Shown: positions 28,655-31,223 of the stretch, in pieces
Position numbering within the stretch: the stretch's first letter is position 1
How the letters are laid out: each line of letters starts with the position of its first letter
DNA from: CAIVAT01 sp038212325
GTDB lineage: Bacteria > Bacteroidota > Bacteroidia > Bacteroidales > FEN-979
DNA: 31,223 nucleotides
NCBI GenBank assembly: GCA_038212325.1
Contig: JBBQUQ010000034.1
Span: 1-31,223 of the forward strand
Direction of reading: 5' to 3'
Position numbers and translations under genes: made by a program
The notes under the pieces: generated by a model
The model's database searches: none
Seen by the model: only the letters and a program-made list of their open reading frames with translations
Told to the model about the DNA's origin: nothing

Positions 28655-31223
28655 ATGAACGTAGACACACTGGACCCAAAGGATTTCATCATCATCAAAG
28701 GCGCGCGGGTCAACAATCTTAAAAACATCAGCCTTGCAATTCCCCGTAATCGCTTCGTGGTGATTACCGGGCTATCCGGTTCCGGAAAATCTTCCCTGGC
28801 CTTTGATACTTTGTATGCTGACGGGCAACGGCGATATGTGGAAAGCCTGAGCTCATATGCGAGGCAGTTCCTTGGAAGGATGAGCAAGCCCGATGTGGAT
28901 TACATCAAAGGGATTTCCCCTGCAGTTGCCATCGAGCAAAAGGTAAACACCTTGAACCCCAGGTCAACCGTTGGGACATCAACCGAGATTTATGAATACC
29001 TGAAGTTGCTCTTTGCACGAATCGGCACCACCTATTCCCCCGTTTCGGGCACCATGGTTAAACGCGATACGGTGACTGGCGCGGTTGACCAGATCCTGGC
29101 CTTGCCCGAAAATACCAGGGTGAATGTTTTTGCACCCGTTGACCTCTCCTCAAAAAATGGCGACCTCCTTGCCAAATGCACAATCCTGATGCAACAAGGC
29201 TTCACCAGGGTCATGCTGGATGGTGAGATCTTGCGGCTGGATGAAATTGACGGCATTCCCAGAAAAAAATTTACAGAGTTTTTTGTCCTTGTCGACCGGT
29301 TTTCCATTGCCAGGGATGACGAAGACCTGCCCGGACGAATTGCCGATTCAGTGCAAACAGCCTATGCTGAAAGCCATGGCTATTGCATGGTTGAAACATC
29401 CCTGGCGGAGACTCCAAGGATAAACTATTCGAACCGGTTTGAAGCCGACGGGATGATTTTCGAAGAGCCTTCAGAAAACCTGTTCAGTTTTAACAATCCG
29501 TTTGGCGCCTGTAAAACATGCGAAGGATTTGGCAGTGTTATCGGCATTGATGAAGACCTTGTCATTCCCAACAAGAAGCTTTCCATATACGAAGAAGCAG
29601 TTGCATGCTGGCGTGGGGAGAAAATGGGGGAATGGAAAAATGAACTTGTAATGAACGCCTACAAGTTCGATTTTCCGGTACATAAACCAATTTATGACCT
29701 CACAGGTGCCCAACGTGACCTGCTGTGGACCGGGAACCAGCATTTCAAAGGGTTGAATGAATTTTTCAATTTCGTTGAAAGCCAGAATTTTAAAGTTCAG
29801 TACCGCGTCATGATGTCGCGTTACCGCGGAAAAACAACATGTCCTGAATGCCGTGGCACACGGCTGCGTAAAGATGCCTCCTATGTGATGATCAATGGCA
29901 AATCCATCAGCGACCTGGTGTTGATGCCGATTGCAGACCTGACGGTATTTTGCAGTAACCTTGAACTGACGGATTACGAACTTACCGTTTCACGCCGCCT
30001 GCTCGCGGAGATCAACAACCGGTTGGAAGTGCTTAATGATGTGGGGCTTGGCTATCTCAGCCTTAACCGGCTCTCGGCATCCCTTTCGGGTGGCGAATCA
30101 CAGCGGATCAACTTCTCAACTGCGCTTGGAAGCAACCTGGTGGGTTCCATGTATATACTTGATGAACCCAGCATCGGGCTGCATCCCCGTGATACGCAAC
30201 GGTTGATAAAAGTATTATTGAAATTGCGCGATCTCGGGAATACTGTAATCGTGGTTGAACATGATGAAGAGATCATCAGGGCAGCCGACCAAATCATCGA
30301 TATCGGCCCGCTGGCAGGTCATCAGGGCGGAGAGATCGTATTCCAGGGCGATTTCAGAACATTGAATGCTGATACGAAGAGCCTCACCGGCCAATACCTG
30401 AACCACATCCGGAAAATCGAAATTCCGCTGAAACGCCGCAAGTGGGTTGAGTTCATTGAAATAAGAGGAGCCCGTGAGAATAACCTGAAAAACCTTGATT
30501 TAAAAATACCGCTGCACATTTTCTCCGTGATTACCGGCGTCAGCGGATCTGGGAAGTCCTCACTGGTGAGGCGGATACTGTTTCCGGCACTAAAAAAAAT
30601 CCATGGCGGTTATGGGGAAAAGACCGGGAAATTCGACCGTCTCGAGGGTGACCTTGCTAAGATCGGGTCGGTTGAAATGGTCGACCAGAACCCGATCGGG
30701 CGTTCCTCCCGTTCGAACCCCGCCACCTACATCAAAGCGTTTGATGAAATCCGCGACCTGTTTGCTGATCAACCACTTGCAAGGGTGCGCAACTATAAGC
30801 CCGGGTATTTTTCCTTCAATATCGCAGGGGGGCGCTGTGATGAATGTGAAGGCGAAGGGGTTGTAAAGATTGAAATGCAGTTCATGGCCGATTTGTATCT
30901 TCCCTGCGAAAGCTGCCATGGAAAGCGCTTCAAGGACGAGGTGCTGGATGTAAAGTACCGTGAAAAATCTGTCGTCGACATTCTCAACATGACCGTTGAT
31001 GAGGCGATGGAGTTTTTCCGGCAAGCAACCAAGTCGACCGCCCATGAAAAACATATCCTGGCCAAGCTGAAACCATTGCAGGACGTTGGTTTGGGTTACC
31101 TGAGGCTCGGGCAATCATCGAGTACGCTGTCGGGTGGTGAAGCCCAGCGTATTAAACTCGCCTTTTTCCTGTCGAAGGGAATCAGTGAAAAACCAACCCT
31201 TTTTATTTTTGATGAGCCAACAA
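28655..31223 (+). CDS. uvrA: Excinuclease ABC subunit UvrA (runs off the right edge)
   Basis: UvrA is the damage-recognition ATPase of nucleotide excision repair. The open frame from the ATG at 28655 runs 856 codons to the window edge. It shows the first Walker A (TGLSGSGKSSLAFDTLYADGQ), YARQFLGRM, a zinc motif (CKTCEGFG ... CPECRGTRL), the first ABC signature LSGGESQRI and Walker B YILDEPSIGLHP. The second Walker A (GVSGSGKSSL), the zinc finger CDECEGEG ... CESCHGKR and the second signature LSGGEAQRI follow. It ends at FIFDEPT, so roughly the last 80 residues are missing. An earlier ATG at 28634 is blocked by a stop after six codons. Confidence 0.97.
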   Translation, partial: MNVDTLDPKDFIIIKGARVNNLKNISLAIPRNRFVVITGLSGSGKSSLAFDTLYADGQRRYVESLSSYARQFLGRMSKPDVDYIKGISPAVAIEQKVNTLNPRSTVGTSTEIYEYLKLLFARIGTTYSPVSGTMVKRDTVTGAVDQILALPENTRVNVFAPVDLSSKNGDLLAKCTILMQQGFTRVMLDGEILRLDEIDGIPRKKFTEFFVLVDRFSIARDDEDLPGRIADSVQTAYAESHGYCMVETSLAETPRINYSNRFEADGMIFEEPSENLFSFNNPFGACKTCEGFGSVIGIDEDLVIPNKKLSIYEEAVACWRGEKMGEWKNELVMNAYKFDFPVHKPIYDLTGAQRDLLWTGNQHFKGLNEFFNFVESQNFKVQYRVMMSRYRGKTTCPECRGTRLRKDASYVMINGKSISDLVLMPIADLTVFCSNLELTDYELTVSRRLLAEINNRLEVLNDVGLGYLSLNRLSASLSGGESQRINFSTALGSNLVGSMYILDEPSIGLHPRDTQRLIKVLLKLRDLGNTVIVVEHDEEIIRAADQIIDIGPLAGHQGGEIVFQGDFRTLNADTKSLTGQYLNHIRKIEIPLKRRKWVEFIEIRGARENNLKNLDLKIPLHIFSVITGVSGSGKSSLVRRILFPALKKIHGGYGEKTGKFDRLEGDLAKIGSVEMVDQNPIGRSSRSNPATYIKAFDEIRDLFADQPLARVRNYKPGYFSFNIAGGRCDECEGEGVVKIEMQFMADLYLPCESCHGKRFKDEVLDVKYREKSVVDILNMTVDEAMEFFRQATKSTAHEKHILAKLKPLQDVGLGYLRLGQSSSTLSGGEAQRIKLAFFLSKGISEKPTLFIFDEPT

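Noticed and set aside
1..31223. HydE/HydF/HydG maturation genes, CRISPR arrays, transposases, tRNA or rRNA genes
   Set aside because: I looked for radical-SAM CxxxCxxC maturases, a GTPase HydF, regular repeat-spacer arrays and RNA gene hallmarks and saw none.

Overview
The window looks like chromosome from an anaerobic, fermentative member of the Bacteroidota, probably Bacteroidales. The evidence is the recurrent Bacteroidota-type -7 promoter box TAnnTTTG upstream of most operons, the protein families present (RprY-like regulator, Bacteroidota-style ECF sigma factor, trmD next to rplS), and mostly AT-rich intergenic DNA carrying short palindromic and micro-tandem repeats. No tRNA, rRNA, CRISPR array, transposase or phage gene was seen.

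The centre of the window (about 750-24520) is a hydrogen metabolism and sensing island. It holds three complete but differently built trimeric, NADH-linked [FeFe] hydrogenases. Operon 1 (833-4321) is hydC-hydB-hydA with a short HydB and an unusual HydA active-site motif. Operon 2 (7838-12358) is hndB-hndC-hndD-hndA, a classical Hnd/HydABC-type, probably electron-bifurcating set. Operon 3 (16069-20208) is hydC-hydB-hydA in which HydB carries an HndB-like N-terminal domain. There are also two H-cluster proteins of sensory type. One (14012-15880, minus strand) ends in a PAS domain and is followed by a SpoIIE/PP2C phosphatase gene. The other (20219-22201) ends in a histidine kinase and is followed by a receiver protein, a receiver-histidine kinase hybrid and the NADH-responsive repressor Rex. 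A classical sensor kinase/OmpR regulator pair (5068-7686) lies between operons 1 and 2, divergent from a frameshifted gene for a secreted Met/Pro-rich protein. The H-cluster maturases HydE, HydF and HydG are not in the window.

Regulation can be partly read from the sequence. An 18-bp inverted repeat close to the known Rex operator (TTGTGAAWWWWTTCACAA) lies just after the -7 box of operon 1, and similar sites lie upstream of operons 2 and 3. With rex encoded here, the simplest model is that a high NADH/NAD+ ratio releases Rex and induces hydrogenases that dispose of NADH electrons as H2, while the two sensory H-cluster proteins report H2 back through phosphorylation or dephosphorylation.

The flanks are housekeeping: truA (partial, minus) on the left; ribF-like, an MBL-fold hydrolase, trmD, rplS, a small conserved-looking protein (minus), an ECF sigma factor (minus) and uvrA (partial) on the right. 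Gene-free stretches are short. They contain promoters, a clear rho-independent terminator after rplS, and several simple or palindromic repeats. The longest gap, 12359-12750, contains a promoter-like box and a possible small membrane-protein ORF.
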